A stretch of DNA of 64,000 nt from Sphingobacterium puteale (GCF_003627955.1 NZ_RBWS01000001.1:124001-188000); one strand, 5' to 3'; positions 26,543-37,270 are shown, counted from the stretch's first letter. Translations and numbers: made by a program. Notes: generated by a model not told the origin, from the letters alone.

Positions 26543-27433
26543 CTATTTCTCAAACATCATCTCGATCAGGATATTCCAGTTTGCCTTCTTTACATCATCT
26601 TTTGCCAGTTCACTCAGTTGCCATATCCGGATATAATTATACTTAACGACCTTATCTTTTTGTCGTACAGTTGCAGTTCCTTTTGTATAGGCAAAATCTC
26701 CGCTATAAGAACGTTTTACTTCTTCCGGAACCGTTTCGATCGTCATTCGTTGTTTCTTCAGGTAGGCCATCATTTTATCCTTTCCTTCCATCGGACTCGT
26801 CCAGGGAAACAGAAACCGTACATCTTCACTCAAAAATTCTTTGTAAGCCGTAGGATTGTCCGCTTTAAGGACAGTGGACATCAACTTATCGGTTTCCAGA
26901 ACAATATCTTCACGCTGGTTTAAACGCACCTTGGACCGATGCTTGAGGTACCATGAATCCGTCGGTTCAATAAATTCCAGATCAAAGTCACCATCCTTAC
27001 CATTATTCTCCACTTCGGCACGGATATCAACTAACCATTTTCCTTTCTTGTTGCGTTTCCATACTGTCAGGTATTCCCCGTGGCGCAATCGGGCGCCCAC
27101 TTTCTGAAAATCCATGGCACCAGATGTCACCCCAAACTCCAGGCTTTTAGCAACAAGCGCAAAAGTAGGCTGCCAGTCTAATACATCTGGAATATTGGGC
27201 CTATTATTGAGGTAATTGTATGCATTTACCGCCGAAGGAACATAAAATGTGGATTCTTTGTCAATAATAGATAAAAATGCCTGATGGGGAGTTGAGGCTT
27301 TCGCCAATGCTGCGGCATCTTTATCAGCCTGTAGTAAGCTCCCTACTTTTTCGGGTATTTGTGCGTACAATGTTGTACCCATTGTACTCACCAATGCAAC
27401 AATGGATAACCTGTTCCAAAAATTCATATGCAA
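26543..27433 (-). CDS. Secreted protein with two NTF2/DUF4440-like domains
   Basis: The protein has 296 residues. Translation probably starts at Met3 (MNFWNRL), giving a signal peptide cleaved after LYAQ. Two SnoaL/DUF4440-like halves are seen: the first (about 40-155) contains FLSIIDKESTFYVPSAVNAYNYLNN and LTVWKRNKKGKWLVDIRAEV; the second (about 175-294) contains LMSTVLKADNPTAYKEFLSEDVRFLFPWTSPMEGKDKMMAYL and ends with WNILIEMMFEK. The matching WxVDI / WNILIEM strands support an internal duplication. No enzymatic activity can be assigned. Confidence 0.72.
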   Translation of the reverse strand: MHMNFWNRLSIVALVSTMGTTLYAQIPEKVGSLLQADKDAAALAKASTPHQAFLSIIDKESTFYVPSAVNAYNYLNNRPNIPDVLDWQPTFALVAKSLEFGVTSGAMDFQKVGARLRHGEYLTVWKRNKKGKWLVDIRAEVENNGKDGDFDLEFIEPTDSWYLKHRSKVRLNQREDIVLETDKLMSTVLKADNPTAYKEFLSEDVRFLFPWTSPMEGKDKMMAYLKKQRMTIETVPEEVKRSYSGDFAYTKGTATVRQKDKVVKYNYIRIWQLSELAKDDVKKANWNILIEMMFEK

Positions 27434-27596
27434 ATGATTATTTATCAGAGTTCATTTTTTTGTATTGGATGAACTCGTTACACTCGGTTTTCTTTTAAAG
27501 GCGACAGGAAATATTCTCTGGTTTTAAACGTATCTAAACTTTCCAACGATGAATATTCCATTTTTTTCCTCTTTTTTTGATTCGATTTTTTATCTA

Positions 27597-29063
27597 TCAA
27601 ATCTTATTCCAAAGTGTTCCTTCTTTACTATCTTTCAGTTGGATACCAATTGCATTGAGCTCATCACGTATGCGATCCGAAGTGACAAAATCCTTATTTG
27701 CTTTTGCCTCATTACGTAATTTGATCACTAGGCTTATGACATCGTCAATATCATCTGTCCCCGAAGCTTGATCATTTCGCAGTCCAAGAATATCTTCGAC
27801 AAACTCTTTCATGAAAATTTTTAGCTTTTCCAATCCTTCTTCAGAGACTTTTGCTTTACCGTCATAAATGGAGTTTATGACCCGCACGATCTCAAATAAT
27901 TCAGCGATCAGCACCGGACTATTGAAATCGTCATCCATTGCGGCATAACATTTATGACGAATTTCTGCCAGATTGAACGAGTCAGCTCCATTTGAAACCT
28001 TGAGTTTATCCAGCAATCCCATGGCGCTCATCAAGCGCTTATACCCCTTATCAGCAGCATCCAGTGCTTCATTGGAAAAATCCAATGTACTTCGATAATG
28101 CGCCTGTAGCATGAAGAAGCGAACAGCCATTGGCGAATAACCCCTATTTAACAAGGGGTGGTTGCCGGTGAACAGCTCCCCCGGTAAAAATCCATTACCC
28201 GCGGATTTGGACATTCTTGCACCATTAACCGTCAGCATATTTGTATGCATCCAATATTTAGCAGGTGCAGTATGATTACAGGCTTCAGATTGTGCGATTT
28301 CGTTCGTATGATGTGTAGCCGCCAGATCCATTCCACCGCCGTGTATATCAAACTGGTCACCTAAATACTTTCTGCTCATTGCCGAACATTCAATATGCCA
28401 TCCCGGAAATCCAACGCTCCAAGGTGCCGGCCAGCGCATAATCGTTTCGGGTTTTGCTTTGATCCACAGCGCAAAATCCAAACGCCCTTTTTTTTCATCC
28501 TGCCCACTCAACTCCCGCGTATTGTTCAGCATGTCTTCCAATTTGCGATTGGTCAATACGGTATAATCATACTGCTGTACGTATTTTTCAACATCAAAAT
28601 AGACTGTACCATTTGTTTCATAAGCATAACCATTGTCAATGATCTGTTCGATCATTTCGATCTGTTCAGAAATATGACCTGTTGCAGTTGGTTCAATGCT
28701 CGGCGGCAAGGTATTGAAAAGACGCAAAACATCATGAAAACCAATGGTATACTTCTGCACGATTTCCATTGGTTCCAGCTGTTCCAGCTTAGCCTTTTTT
28801 GCAAACTTATCATCTCCTTCATCACGATCGCCCTCCAAATGCCCTGCATCTGTAATATTGCGTACATAACGTACTTTATACCCCAAATGACGTAGATACC
28901 TAAAAATCAGATCAAAAGAAATGAACGTTCGACAGTTACCTAAATGTACATCGCTGTAAACGGTAGGTCCACAAACATACATCCCAACAAGGTTGGCGTG
29001 GATCGGTTCGAATTTTTCCTTTGTTCGCGAAAGCGTATTGTATAAAAAGAGATTGTGGTCCAT
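27597..29063 (-). CDS. cysS: Cysteine--tRNA ligase
   Basis: The 488-residue class I synthetase charges tRNA-Cys. The adenylate site motif is seen as VHLGN in CGPTVYSDVHLGNCRTFISFDLIFRYL, the second as ARMSKSAGN. The zinc ligands are the cysteine of VCGPT, the cysteine of GWHIECSAMS, and the His/Glu of ATHHTNEIAQSEA. The length is that of the family. It lies 22 bases after der on the same strand, so the two are probably co-transcribed. Confidence 0.97.
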   Translation of the reverse strand: MDHNLFLYNTLSRTKEKFEPIHANLVGMYVCGPTVYSDVHLGNCRTFISFDLIFRYLRHLGYKVRYVRNITDAGHLEGDRDEGDDKFAKKAKLEQLEPMEIVQKYTIGFHDVLRLFNTLPPSIEPTATGHISEQIEMIEQIIDNGYAYETNGTVYFDVEKYVQQYDYTVLTNRKLEDMLNNTRELSGQDEKKGRLDFALWIKAKPETIMRWPAPWSVGFPGWHIECSAMSRKYLGDQFDIHGGGMDLAATHHTNEIAQSEACNHTAPAKYWMHTNMLTVNGARMSKSAGNGFLPGELFTGNHPLLNRGYSPMAVRFFMLQAHYRSTLDFSNEALDAADKGYKRLMSAMGLLDKLKVSNGADSFNLAEIRHKCYAAMDDDFNSPVLIAELFEIVRVINSIYDGKAKVSEEGLEKLKIFMKEFVEDILGLRNDQASGTDDIDDVISLVIKLRNEAKANKDFVTSDRIRDELNAIGIQLKDSKEGTLWNKI

Positions 29064-29084
29064 GTTTGTTCTCTGCTTGGAAAT

Positions 29085-30386
29085 CTATTTTTGTCTGAAA
29101 TATATTTGAATAGGCACACCTGTAAAGTCAAAGTGCTCACGCAATTTATTCTCAATAAAGCGTTTATATGGATCTTTGATATATTGTGGCAAATTACAGA
29201 AGAAGGCAAACATCGGTGTTCTTCCTGGCAATTGTGTCACATATTTAATTTTGATATATTTTCCCTTTAAGGATGGAGGTGGATAGCTCTCGATAATATC
29301 CAGCATCACTTCGTTCAACTTCGAAGTCGGAATCTTTTTTGTTTTGTTCGCGTAAACCTTGTCAGCCACTTCCAGTACTTTTAGGACACGTTGTTTTTCC
29401 GTTACCGAAGTAAAGATAATTGGCACATCCGTGAATGGTGCTATTTTTTCTCTGATCCGATCTTCGAAGGCTTTCATCGTCTTGTTGTCCTTCTCGATCA
29501 AATCCCATTTATTGACGACGATTACGATACCTTTACGATTTTTCTCCGCCAAGTTAAAGATATTCACATCTTGCGCTTCCAAGCCATCCTGAGCATCCAA
29601 CATCAAAATAGTCACATCAGAATCCTCCAATGCTTTGATGGTACGCATTACCGAATAGAATTCGATATCTTCGTTTACTTTTGATTTACGGCGAAGACCG
29701 GCAGTATCGATCAAAAGGAAATTATGTCCATATTGATTGTAATGAATCCGGATAGAATCCCGTGTTGTGCCCGCCATAGGCGTTACGATATTACGGTCTT
29801 TACCGATCAATGCATTTGTCAATGAGGATTTGCCCACATTTGGACGACCTACAATTGTATATTTAGGTAAAGCTTCATCTTCTTCCTGCTCTTCTTCAAA
29901 GTGCGATACGACAGCATCTAATAGCTCTCCGGTACCAGAACCTGTTGCAGATGAAATATTGAATACTTCTCCTAAACCGAAAGCATAAAATTCGGCAGAT
30001 TCATGATGCAATTTAGCATGGTCAACTTTGTTGGCTACCACATATACGGGTTTAGAGCTTCTTCTGAGGATATCAGCGATTTCATCATCCAGGTCAGTAA
30101 TACCAGTAGTAACATCTACCATGAATATAACGACTGACGCTTCCTCAATAGCGATGTATACCTGATCACGGATTGCCTCTTCAAAGACATCATCCGAACC
30201 ATGTACAAAACCACCTGTATCAATTACTGTAAATTTCTTTCCGATCCACTCCGCCGTCTCATAATGACGGTCGCGCGTCACCCCGCTAAAGTCATCAACA
30301 ATCGCTTTTCTACTTTCGGTAAGACGATTGAATAAGGTAGATTTACCTACATTTGGGCGACCAACAATTGCAACAATATTTGCCAT
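29085..30386 (-). CDS. der: Ribosome biogenesis GTPase Der (EngA)
   Basis: The ATG at 30386 ([17 protein letters not shown]) gives 433 residues and is preferred to an ATG 42 bases upstream. It has two tandem G domains: the first with [13 protein letters not shown] and NKVD, the second with [30 protein letters not shown] and NKWD. A KH-like C-terminal domain follows ([31 protein letters not shown]). Der acts in maturation of the 50S ribosomal subunit. Confidence 0.97.
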   Translation of the reverse strand: MANIVAIVGRPNVGKSTLFNRLTESRKAIVDDFSGVTRDRHYETAEWIGKKFTVIDTGGFVHGSDDVFEEAIRDQVYIAIEEASVVIFMVDVTTGITDLDDEIADILRRSSKPVYVVANKVDHAKLHHESAEFYAFGLGEVFNISSATGSGTGELLDAVVSHFEEEQEEDEALPKYTIVGRPNVGKSSLTNALIGKDRNIVTPMAGTTRDSIRIHYNQYGHNFLLIDTAGLRRKSKVNEDIEFYSVMRTIKALEDSDVTILMLDAQDGLEAQDVNIFNLAEKNRKGIVIVVNKWDLIEKDNKTMKAFEDRIREKIAPFTDVPIIFTSVTEKQRVLKVLEVADKVYANKTKKIPTSKLNEVMLDIIESYPPPSLKGKYIKIKYVTQLPGRTPMFAFFCNLPQYIKDPYKRFIENKLREHFDFTGVPIQIYFRQK

Positions 30387-30499
30387 ATTTATTTTATTTG
30401 ATCCACCTACTATCACAGCAGACGGCACTTTTATGCTAAATTACACGTTAAGGGTACAAAGATACGGATTCAAAAGGGATTATGGAGACACAAAAACAA

Positions 30500-30529
30500 A
30501 AATGGCTTTACCGTGAAGTAAAGCCATTT
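30500..30529 (-). terminator. Terminator after the third-locus SusD gene
   Basis: AAATGGCTTTAC pairs perfectly with GTAAAGCCATTT around a six-base loop. A T-rich tail follows on the minus strand, 27 bases past the SusD stop. Confidence 0.85.
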
Positions 30530-30555
30530 ATAGGGTTTAAATTATGAATATTCGT

Positions 30556-32301
30556 CTAGTTAGACGTTGGATTCTGCGTTAATTTCCCCGGATAAGAGTT
30601 GATGGCATCCTGAGGAATGAAATATGTTACCCTAAAATCAGTTGGGGCAATATCTTCAAACTGCTTTTGCGGCCCTGGATACGTTCTGTTTAGCGGTTCA
30701 CCATTACGGAAAACATCATAACTACGTTCAGCTTGGAATGCCAACTCCAATTGCCGCTCCTTATCAATTAATTTACTTGCATTATTTGCATCAAGTGATG
30801 TATACCCGCCATTGACAATAGAACGATTTCTGATGGTGTTCAGATCATTCAGGGCAGCACCATAGTTGCCTAATTTTGCCTGCGCTTCGGCACGATTCAA
30901 ATAAATTTCACCTAGACGGCTAATTACTGGTGAATGCAATTGCGACTCTTCACCTTCACGTGAACACTTTACGATATAAAATTGTGGATAGGCACGATTC
31001 AGCGAAATATAGTAGTCAATCACACCTTCATATGTTTTTCCATCCTCATAGGCAATAGAATAGGTCTGTTGTGCCGCATTGACAGCTTTTAGCGTATAGT
31101 CTTTAACAACGTCCTTATCATCGACCTTTTTCACCTCACGGACGGTCACGGTACCGCCATTGATTGTCACAGGAAGCTGCATATAACTCGTCGTCAATGG
31201 GTCTCCAGCTTTCTTTGGTACATCTTGCTTAACAAATCTAAATACAGTTGAATATTTACCCTTGTCATCTTTGGAATAAGTAGGCTCAATAAAGGCGGCA
31301 CGTGCGTCAACAATGGAATAACGATCAGGTCTCCAGTCATTACGGCCAGTCTCATTTAATAGATCAATGTATTTTGCACTAGCATACATTTCTCCCCAGC
31401 CCATACCCCCGATATTGGAGTACATACCACCAATACCATAGTAATGATCATCGCCAGAAAACTCGGTAGCAACACGTTTCACCGCAAAAATAGTTTCCGC
31501 ATTATCTTCAGGTTTGAATGTATTGTACTTCATGAATTGAGCACGCCCCAATAAACTGTACTTACCGGAGTTGATCACTTTATCCGCGTATTCTACCGAC
31601 AAACGCGCATATTCAGCATTCGGATTTTTATAAGTACCACTCATATACAAGTATATACGGGAGAGCATTGCCTGAGCAGCTTCTTTCGATGCATAGGAAT
31701 GTCCTTTATTGACCGTAATCAAGGCTTCGGCTTTTTTTAAGTCACTGATGGCCTGCGCATAAGTATCTTTCACCGTAGAGCGGTCAGGAAAATTCAAATC
31801 ATTGATCACATCATCAGGTGTACCGTTTACAATGGGAACACCAAGGTTTGTCTCTGGACTTTGGTAATACGGTTTCCCAAATGCGCGGCAAAGGTAAAAA
31901 TACATCATTCCGCGGATGTAATAACATTCGCCTAATTTATTATCCATCTCCGCGCTTTCTCCCTCTGCGTAAAGCTTAATAATATTGGAAGACTGTGCGA
32001 TTGCTTTGTAGCCATAGTCCCAAAAATTTTGCAAACGGTAGTTATTCGGTGTTCTTGCGTAGGAGATAAATTCATAAAAAGCATCTGTAGATGACCCACG
32101 GATCATCATGTTATCTCCGGCGTATTCGCCTAAACGGTGCATTGGATCCGACCATTGTTTTAATTGAGCATAAGTCCCAGTGACCATTGCATCTGGATTA
32201 TTGACAATCATGTCGCCGTCCATTGAATTTTTTGGTAACCGGTCTATATCACATGAGGATACCGCTGTAGCGACCATTAATCCCATTAATATCTTTTTCA
32301 T
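30556..32301 (-). CDS. RagB/SusD family outer membrane lipoprotein
   Basis: The protein has 581 residues. The lipobox Cys is at 17 (AVSSC). SusD signatures are IIKLYAEGESAEMDNKLGECYYIRGMMYFYLCRAFGKPYY near the N-terminal third and SRLGEIYLNRAEAQAKLGNYGAALNDLNTIRNRS plus KERQLELAFQAERSYDVFRNGEPLNR near the end. The final residues (PQDAINSYPGKLTQNPTSN) are typical. It pairs with the SusC gene 23 bases upstream. No degradative enzyme lies beside the pair, so its substrate is unknown. Confidence 0.94.
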   Translation of the reverse strand: MKKILMGLMVATAVSSCDIDRLPKNSMDGDMIVNNPDAMVTGTYAQLKQWSDPMHRLGEYAGDNMMIRGSSTDAFYEFISYARTPNNYRLQNFWDYGYKAIAQSSNIIKLYAEGESAEMDNKLGECYYIRGMMYFYLCRAFGKPYYQSPETNLGVPIVNGTPDDVINDLNFPDRSTVKDTYAQAISDLKKAEALITVNKGHSYASKEAAQAMLSRIYLYMSGTYKNPNAEYARLSVEYADKVINSGKYSLLGRAQFMKYNTFKPEDNAETIFAVKRVATEFSGDDHYYGIGGMYSNIGGMGWGEMYASAKYIDLLNETGRNDWRPDRYSIVDARAAFIEPTYSKDDKGKYSTVFRFVKQDVPKKAGDPLTTSYMQLPVTINGGTVTVREVKKVDDKDVVKDYTLKAVNAAQQTYSIAYEDGKTYEGVIDYYISLNRAYPQFYIVKCSREGEESQLHSPVISRLGEIYLNRAEAQAKLGNYGAALNDLNTIRNRSIVNGGYTSLDANNASKLIDKERQLELAFQAERSYDVFRNGEPLNRTYPGPQKQFEDIAPTDFRVTYFIPQDAINSYPGKLTQNPTSN

Positions 32302-32324
32302 TGTTCTTTTTCTAAACGTTAAAA

Positions 32325-35300
32325 TTAAAATGTTACGCTCGCGCCAAACATAAACTTGCGAACCATTGGGTACACCGAAACTCCTGTCGATCTGACGATC
32401 TTACCACCGGCACCTTTTCCATCCGGTTCAGTTAATGGAATTTCTGGATCAACTCCTGAATAATTTGTAATCGTAAATAAATTCTCGCCGGCTAAGAAAA
32501 CACGCAAGTTTTTAACATTATATTTCTTTAGGTCAAAGTTATACCCTACTGTCAAAGATCTCATCTTTAAAAAATTATTACTTTCCAAAAAGCGCGTGGA
32601 AGGTGAGTTGCCTTTATCCTGGTTGTCGTATCTTGCTATTGGGTGAGTAGCGACGTCCCCAGGTTTTTCCCAGCGTGTCCACCCGTCCTGAAGTTTCATT
32701 TGATTACGGTCGGTATATGTACCATCCGAATCAAACTCCTGGCGTGAATAATTATAGATTTTACCACCCAGCGAAAAACCAAACACTGCATTTAAATCAA
32801 ACTGTTTGTAGCTCAAGAACGTGTTAAACCCACCAAAAAGATCAGGATTCCCTTTTCCGGCCTTACGGAAAGTCGCCTCTGAATAATTTGAAGTAGTCGT
32901 TCTTGTCTCGTTTCCATCTGCATCCGTTCCATATTTGTACCACATCGGAAGACCATTATCGGAATTTACTCCTGCCCATTCCTTTAAATAATAGGTATCA
33001 ATTGGATTTCCAGGTTCAAACAAACGTTGTGCTGAACCAGCTATTCCCAAATCATCGCCAGCAATAATGGGTTTAGATACGGGATTACCATTTGCGTCCT
33101 TTGTCGTGTATAATTCGGTCAGCTTATTGACATTATGGCTTAAATTCAGATCCACGCTCCAATGCCAATCGTTATTCCGAATAATATCACCACCGATGGT
33201 CAATTCGACTCCACGGTTTTGCATTTCACCAATATTCTTCCATACATGGTTGACACCTGTCAAGCTGCTGATCGGAACATTATACAAGATATTATCCGTA
33301 CGCTTATTATAGTAGTCGAAATTCAGACGAACCCTATTTTGGAATAACGCGGCATCAACTCCGACCCCTGTTGTATATGTACGCTCCCAGGTCAGATCAG
33401 GGTTGGCATGTTGATCGATCAATGCTCCAGGGATTCCATCATAACTTGACGTAATTTTCACGGAGTAAAGCTTATATTGCGGATACAAATCACTTGGACG
33501 GTTACCCACCGAACCGTAAGCAGCTCTTAACTTCAGGTTATCTACCCATGGCGCGTTAAACCAGCTTTCTTTATTAATGTTCCACCCTCCACTGATTGAG
33601 AAGAAATTTCCATATTTTGCATTTGTCCCAAAATTGGAAGCGCCATCGCGACGAAAGGACACTTGAGCCAAATATCTGTTATCATAAGCATAATTCGCAT
33701 TGGATAATAAAGACTGAACTGCCCATTCGGTAATCCCCCCTTTAAAACGTTCTGGTTTTGCCGTTACATCCGGCACCTCAAATCCAGGTACAATACCCGT
33801 ACCAGCGGCATCTAATGATTTATCTTTATAATCATTATATTCATAAGCAACAAGACCATTTAAGCTATGCTTATCCCAAGTTTTATTGAAACGTAAAATA
33901 TGGTTGGTATAACGGCGTGTAAACTCTTTACGATATTCTGAAATACGCCCGATCACACCTTCGCCACTATTTGAGCGAGGATCTGTGTAATCTGTCGCCG
34001 AGTAGCTGATGTATCTATAGTTATTGACAGAGGAGAATGTCAACCAATCGGTCAACTTAACATCAAAATCCAGATTACCCATAAACTCGTAGTTGGAATT
34101 TTCGGACTTGTTCCATTGCAGATCATACAAATAGTTGGTACTTTGCGCATTTACCCATGAGCTACTACGGTGTGGCACGAGATTACCATTTGCGTCGTAC
34201 GGACTGTCCCAAGGTAAATTGGAGTACATCGCACCAACATCATATTGACGATCTTCAACTGAACGCTTGGAACCAACGATAGATGGCTTGATAGTCAACC
34301 ATTCAAATGGTTTATAATTCGTACGCAATCTAAAATTATAGCGATCATAGTCGTAACCTTTTACCGCACCAGCCTCATTATAATAACCTAATGACAAATA
34401 GGACTGTAATTTTTCCGTCCCTCCTTGAATAGAGACATTATGATTTTGGACAAATCCGGTCTTCGTCGCTAATTTCCACCAATCGAAGTTACTGTTGCGT
34501 AATTCGGGGTTCCAGCGTGTAAATTGAATTTTCTCAGGGTTCGAAAATGATGCAAAGTAATCGTAAAGCTCTGCACCATCCATCATTTCCATGTTACCAT
34601 TGGTCAGTTGGTTGATCCCCATTTTTGTGGAAAAGCTAATACTTGTTTTTGATGCAGATGGATTTTTAGTCGTTACTACTACTACGCCGTTTGCGCCTTG
34701 CGACCCGTAGATCGAAGTTGAAGCTGCGTCTTTTAGAATTGTTAGCGATTCGATGTCATCTGGATTGATATCGCCAGGGCTACTTCCAACAATTACGCCG
34801 TCAATTACCCACAAGGGACTTGTGGTCCCGCTTATCGTGGCCTGCCCACGAATGACAACCCCACCGTTTGATCCCGGTTTTCCCGCTCCTGGTGCGACAT
34901 ATACACCAGCAGCTTTGCCGTTTAGCATGTTTTCTACGGATGGCGTTGTCACGTCACGCAATTTGTTGCCTTTGACCGCCTGAAGTGCCCCAGTCAAGCT
35001 TTCCTTTTTTTGTTGCGTTCCGTACCCTACAATAACAACCTCTTCCAATGCTTCGCTATTGGACTCCATGCTGATACTGACCACGGAACCCATTACGGTC
35101 ACTTCCTGTGTCTTGTAACCGACGCTATTGATCACTAAAACGTCTCCATTTTTAGCCTCAATGCTAAATTGACCATCAGCTCCAGCCGAAGTAGAACGTG
35201 AGGTACCTTTAACACTAATGGTTGCTCCCGCTAGGGGACCATCCGCGGACTGTACTTTTCCACTTACTTTTTGCTGAAAAACAGCACTGTTCAACAGAAC

Positions 35301-35414
35301 ATTACGGTCTGGAAATTTAAGACCATTAGCATTAGCTGGGTTGTGTGTACTTGTTATGAGTAAAGCTAATGATAACAGACTCAACTTGTGATTGTCGAGA
35401 ATCTTTGAAATCAT
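32325..35414 (-). CDS. SusC/RagA TonB-linked outer membrane protein
   Basis: This 1029-residue protein has a signal peptide, a carboxypeptidase-like domain (about 49-118, VSGKVQSADGPLAGATISVKGTSRSTS), TonB box EEVVIVGYG, a plug (LRDVTTPSVENMLNGKAAGVYVA, PLWVIDGVIVG, STSIYGSQGANGVVVVTTKN) and a barrel ending MFGASVTF. It has no STN domain, so unlike the locus at 8-17 kb it is not expected to signal through FecR. It forms a two-gene operon with the SusD gene downstream. A palindrome lies in its leader. Confidence 0.95.
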   Translation of the reverse strand: MISKILDNHKLSLLSLALLITSTHNPANANGLKFPDRNVLLNSAVFQQKVSGKVQSADGPLAGATISVKGTSRSTSAGADGQFSIEAKNGDVLVINSVGYKTQEVTVMGSVVSISMESNSEALEEVVIVGYGTQQKKESLTGALQAVKGNKLRDVTTPSVENMLNGKAAGVYVAPGAGKPGSNGGVVIRGQATISGTTSPLWVIDGVIVGSSPGDINPDDIESLTILKDAASTSIYGSQGANGVVVVTTKNPSASKTSISFSTKMGINQLTNGNMEMMDGAELYDYFASFSNPEKIQFTRWNPELRNSNFDWWKLATKTGFVQNHNVSIQGGTEKLQSYLSLGYYNEAGAVKGYDYDRYNFRLRTNYKPFEWLTIKPSIVGSKRSVEDRQYDVGAMYSNLPWDSPYDANGNLVPHRSSSWVNAQSTNYLYDLQWNKSENSNYEFMGNLDFDVKLTDWLTFSSVNNYRYISYSATDYTDPRSNSGEGVIGRISEYRKEFTRRYTNHILRFNKTWDKHSLNGLVAYEYNDYKDKSLDAAGTGIVPGFEVPDVTAKPERFKGGITEWAVQSLLSNANYAYDNRYLAQVSFRRDGASNFGTNAKYGNFFSISGGWNINKESWFNAPWVDNLKLRAAYGSVGNRPSDLYPQYKLYSVKITSSYDGIPGALIDQHANPDLTWERTYTTGVGVDAALFQNRVRLNFDYYNKRTDNILYNVPISSLTGVNHVWKNIGEMQNRGVELTIGGDIIRNNDWHWSVDLNLSHNVNKLTELYTTKDANGNPVSKPIIAGDDLGIAGSAQRLFEPGNPIDTYYLKEWAGVNSDNGLPMWYKYGTDADGNETRTTTSNYSEATFRKAGKGNPDLFGGFNTFLSYKQFDLNAVFGFSLGGKIYNYSRQEFDSDGTYTDRNQMKLQDGWTRWEKPGDVATHPIARYDNQDKGNSPSTRFLESNNFLKMRSLTVGYNFDLKKYNVKNLRVFLAGENLFTITNYSGVDPEIPLTEPDGKGAGGKIVRSTGVSVYPMVRKFMFGASVTF

Positions 35415-35438
35415 AATATCTAATAGTTAGTTTAAAAA

Positions 35439-35458
35439 TTGATTAGCGTGCTAATCAA
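35439..35458 (-). promoter_or_regulatory. Palindrome in the SusC leader
   Basis: TTGATTAGC and GCTAATCAA form perfect arms around a two-base centre, 25 bases upstream of the SusC start codon. The tight symmetry fits an operator for a dimeric regulator. A short hairpin in the mRNA leader is the alternative. Confidence 0.45.
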
Positions 35459-35676
35459 AATTTAGGTACATGAATGCTAAAACTAGAAGAAGATAGGGGC
35501 ATATCAAAATTCCAACAGCACGAAATCGATTGCGCCAATTAAACAAACGATTGCATAAACATCCTATTGCAACAAAAATGTTCCGTTCTTATTTGAGATC
35601 TTGAAAGAATAAGGTATACTCCAAATCCGAGGGGGTAAAATAATAGTCGAATATTAAAATGAGCGAAGCATAAATG

Positions 35677-35704
35677 AAAAAAGCCGAGGTTATCACCTCA
35701 GCTT
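35677..35704 (-). terminator. Terminator of the initiator tRNA cluster
   Basis: On the minus strand AAGCTGAGGT pairs with ACCTCGGCTT around GATA and a run of T follows. It lies 9 bases after the last tRNA gene. Confidence 0.85.
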
Positions 35705-35713
35705 TCTCTTTAG

Positions 35714-35786
<73 letters not shown>

Positions 35787-35843
35787 ATGTATTTTTGATT
35801 TCTTTAAAAGAACCGGTCATTGCAAACCGGCTCTTTCTTTTAG

Positions 35844-35916
<73 letters not shown>

Positions 35917-35971
35917 ATGTATTTTTAATTTCTTTAAAAGAACCGGTCATTGCAACCGGCTCTCTCTTTAG

Positions 35972-36044
<73 letters not shown>

Positions 36045-36100
36045 ATGTATTTTTAATTTCTTCAAAAGAACCGGTCATTGCAACCGGATCTTTCCTTTAG

Positions 36101-36173
<73 letters not shown>

Positions 36174-36186
36174 ATATATTTTTGAA

Positions 36187-36216
36187 CAAAATTGCTTTTT
36201 TCTTTTGAAAAAACAA
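36187..36216 (-). promoter_or_regulatory. Putative promoter of the initiator tRNA cluster
   Basis: On the minus strand a TTG (36214-36216) is followed after exactly 19 bases by CAATTTTG (36187-36194), one base from the Bacteroidota -7 consensus TAnnTTTG. The -7 element ends 13 bases before the first tRNA. Confidence 0.5.
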
Positions 36217-36288
36217 GATTATGATCCTTCCGAATTGGAGTACAAAGATATATTTTGTTTCTTTGTAATCCTAATAAAATTTAGAAAA

Positions 36289-37167
36289 ATGTCACATAAA
36301 GCAGGATTCGTAAGTATCATCGGAAAGCCAAATGCTGGTAAGTCCACCCTAATGAACGCTTTAGTAGGTGAAAAGATGTCTATCATCACACCCAAAGCGC
36401 AAACGACAAGACACCGCATTATCGGTATTGTAAACGATGAAGACCATCAAATTGTGTTTTCCGACACACCGGGTGTCATCAAACCAAACTATTCTTTACA
36501 GGAATCAATGATGAACTTTGTCCAGGGATCGCTTATTGATGCGGACATTATTTTATTTGTGACTGATATCCACGAGAAATACGACGAGAATGACGTATTG
36601 GAGAAATTGCGTAAAACGAATTCTCCGGTAGCCGTCCTGATCAACAAAATAGATAAATCTTCTGAAGAAGAGGTAAAGGCCAAAATTGAATTCTGGCAAG
36701 AAAAGCTAAATCCGGACACAATCTTTGCTATCTCAGCCAAGTTGGATCATAATGTATCCGCTGTCATGCAATACATCAAAGATAAGTTGCCGATCCATGA
36801 GGCTTACTACGAAAAAGATGAACTGACAGACAAGTCCATGCGTTTCTTTGTCTCCGAGATGATACGTGAAAAAGTATTTAAACTGTATGACAAGGAAATT
36901 CCTTACAGTACAGAAGTGATTGTTACTTCCTACAAAGAAGAAGCAAATATTACGCGCATTGCCGCGGAAATTATTGTTGAACGTGATTCCCAAAAGAACA
37001 TTATCATCGGTAAAGCGGGTGCGATGATCAAAAAAGTGGGCACCTACGCCCGTCAGGATATAGAGGAATTTATTGATGGAAAGGTTTTCCTGGAACTTTT
37101 CGTGAAGGTAATTCCTGACTGGAGGAGCAAAAAGAATTACCTCAAACGTTTTGGATACGACGATTAA
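36289..37167 (+). CDS. era: GTPase Era
   Basis: The ATG at 36289 gives 292 residues, the family length; an in-frame ATG 84 bases earlier would add an AT-rich leader with no similarity. The G domain shows GKPNAGKST, the switch TPKAQTTRHRI, DTPG and NKID. The C-terminal KH domain has IAAEIIVERDSQKNIIIGKAGAMIKKVGTYARQDIEEF. Era binds the 3' end of 16S rRNA and helps to assemble the 30S subunit. It is divergent from the initiator tRNA cluster and ends against repeat copy B. Confidence 0.97.
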   Translation: MSHKAGFVSIIGKPNAGKSTLMNALVGEKMSIITPKAQTTRHRIIGIVNDEDHQIVFSDTPGVIKPNYSLQESMMNFVQGSLIDADIILFVTDIHEKYDENDVLEKLRKTNSPVAVLINKIDKSSEEEVKAKIEFWQEKLNPDTIFAISAKLDHNVSAVMQYIKDKLPIHEAYYEKDELTDKSMRFFVSEMIREKVFKLYDKEIPYSTEVIVTSYKEEANITRIAAEIIVERDSQKNIIIGKAGAMIKKVGTYARQDIEEFIDGKVFLELFVKVIPDWRSKKNYLKRFGYDD

Positions 37168-37169
37168 TC

Positions 37170-37270
37170 AAGTATTGAGTAGATCGTATTGAGTATTGAG
37201 ATTTGGTTGTACAAGCCTATGGCTTACAAGCTGTCTTCAATTTCTTGTCTTGACTCTTCAGATGTGATAC
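37170..37270 (-). repeat. Dispersed intergenic repeat, copy B
   Basis: Read on the minus strand it runs ATCACATCTGAAGAGTCAAG, ACAAGAAATTGAAGAC, TTGTAAGCC-AT-AGGCTTGT, CCAAATCTCAATACTCAATA and CTACTCAATACTTGA. This aligns along its length with copy C at 39176-39276. B and C flank uvrC in opposite orientation. Confidence 0.85.

Noticed and set aside
28395-28895. 166-codon plus-strand frame
   Set aside because: It is entirely antisense to cysS, whose catalytic motifs are intact.
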